A stretch of DNA of 12,542 nt, taken from positions 1-12,542 of the forward strand of contig UQRS01000065.1 in assembly GCA_900543525.1 (NCBI GenBank), given 5' to 3'. Positions 12,537 through 12,542 of this stretch are shown piece after piece. A program made the translations under genes and the position numbers. How positions within the stretch are numbered: the first letter of the stretch is position 1; each line of letters begins with the position of its first letter. The stretch comes from an uncultured Oscillospiraceae bacterium (lineage in GTDB: Bacteria > Bacillota > Clostridia > Oscillospirales > Acutalibacteraceae). The notes under the pieces were generated by a model. The model searched no databases. It was not told where the DNA came from and was given only the letters and a program-made list of their open reading frames with translations.

Positions 12537-12542
12537 ATTGGT

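Overview
The window looks like a carbohydrate-utilisation locus of a moderately GC-rich Clostridia-type Firmicute, probably a gut Oscillospiraceae/Ruminococcaceae-like anaerobe. This is inferred from four things: strong AGGAGG-type ribosome binding sites; sigma-A promoters in AT-rich islands between GC-rich genes; intrinsic terminators built on GGCCGG stems; and secreted multidomain enzymes carrying CBM, LamG, FIVAR-like and dockerin modules. No tRNA, rRNA, CRISPR array, insertion sequence or phage gene was seen. Homology calls were made by reading motifs, not by database search.

Layout. (1) 1-180 is an AT-rich promoter and leader with a hairpin pressed against the ribosome binding site. (2) 181-3513 (+) encodes a 1110-residue secreted beta-helix glycosidase-like protein: two CBM6/35-like modules, a GH28/GH49-like (pectin-lyase-fold) catalytic region, a third CBM6-like module, a helical linker and a C-terminal type I dockerin. 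(3) 3514-3797 holds facing terminators. (4) 3798-9158 (-) encodes a 1786-residue secreted mosaic: beta-helix repeats, an SGNH/GDSL hydrolase, three LamG-like domains (two nearly identical, from an internal duplication), a CBM32/discoidin-like domain, FIVAR-like helices and a C-terminal beta domain. (5) 9159-9414 is an AT-rich promoter region with a duplicated candidate operator. (6) 9415-10440 (-) is an AraC-family regulator. (7) 10591-11253 (+) is a small HD-domain phosphohydrolase, divergent from that regulator. (8) 11254-11616 is a repeat-rich non-coding stretch with a degenerate GGCC-containing array, a long inverted repeat and a 13-15 bp tandem array. (9) 11617-12489 (-) is a second AraC-family regulator, preceded by a direct repeat that may be its operator.

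How the parts may work together (inference). The two AraC proteins would sense sugars and switch on the secreted enzymes. The dockerin protein would dock onto a cohesin-bearing scaffold or surface protein encoded elsewhere and cut a polysaccharide backbone or side chain. The SGNH protein would remove acyl groups from the same or a related glycan while its LamG and CBM32 domains hold the substrate. The HD hydrolase is probably a cytoplasmic nucleotide or phosphate-ester hydrolase with no evident link to the glycan genes.

The best leads are the divergent catalytic motifs of the beta-helix enzyme, the SGNH mosaic with its internal LamG duplication, the helical module shared by the two convergent secreted proteins, and the non-coding repeat arrays between the HD and second AraC genes.
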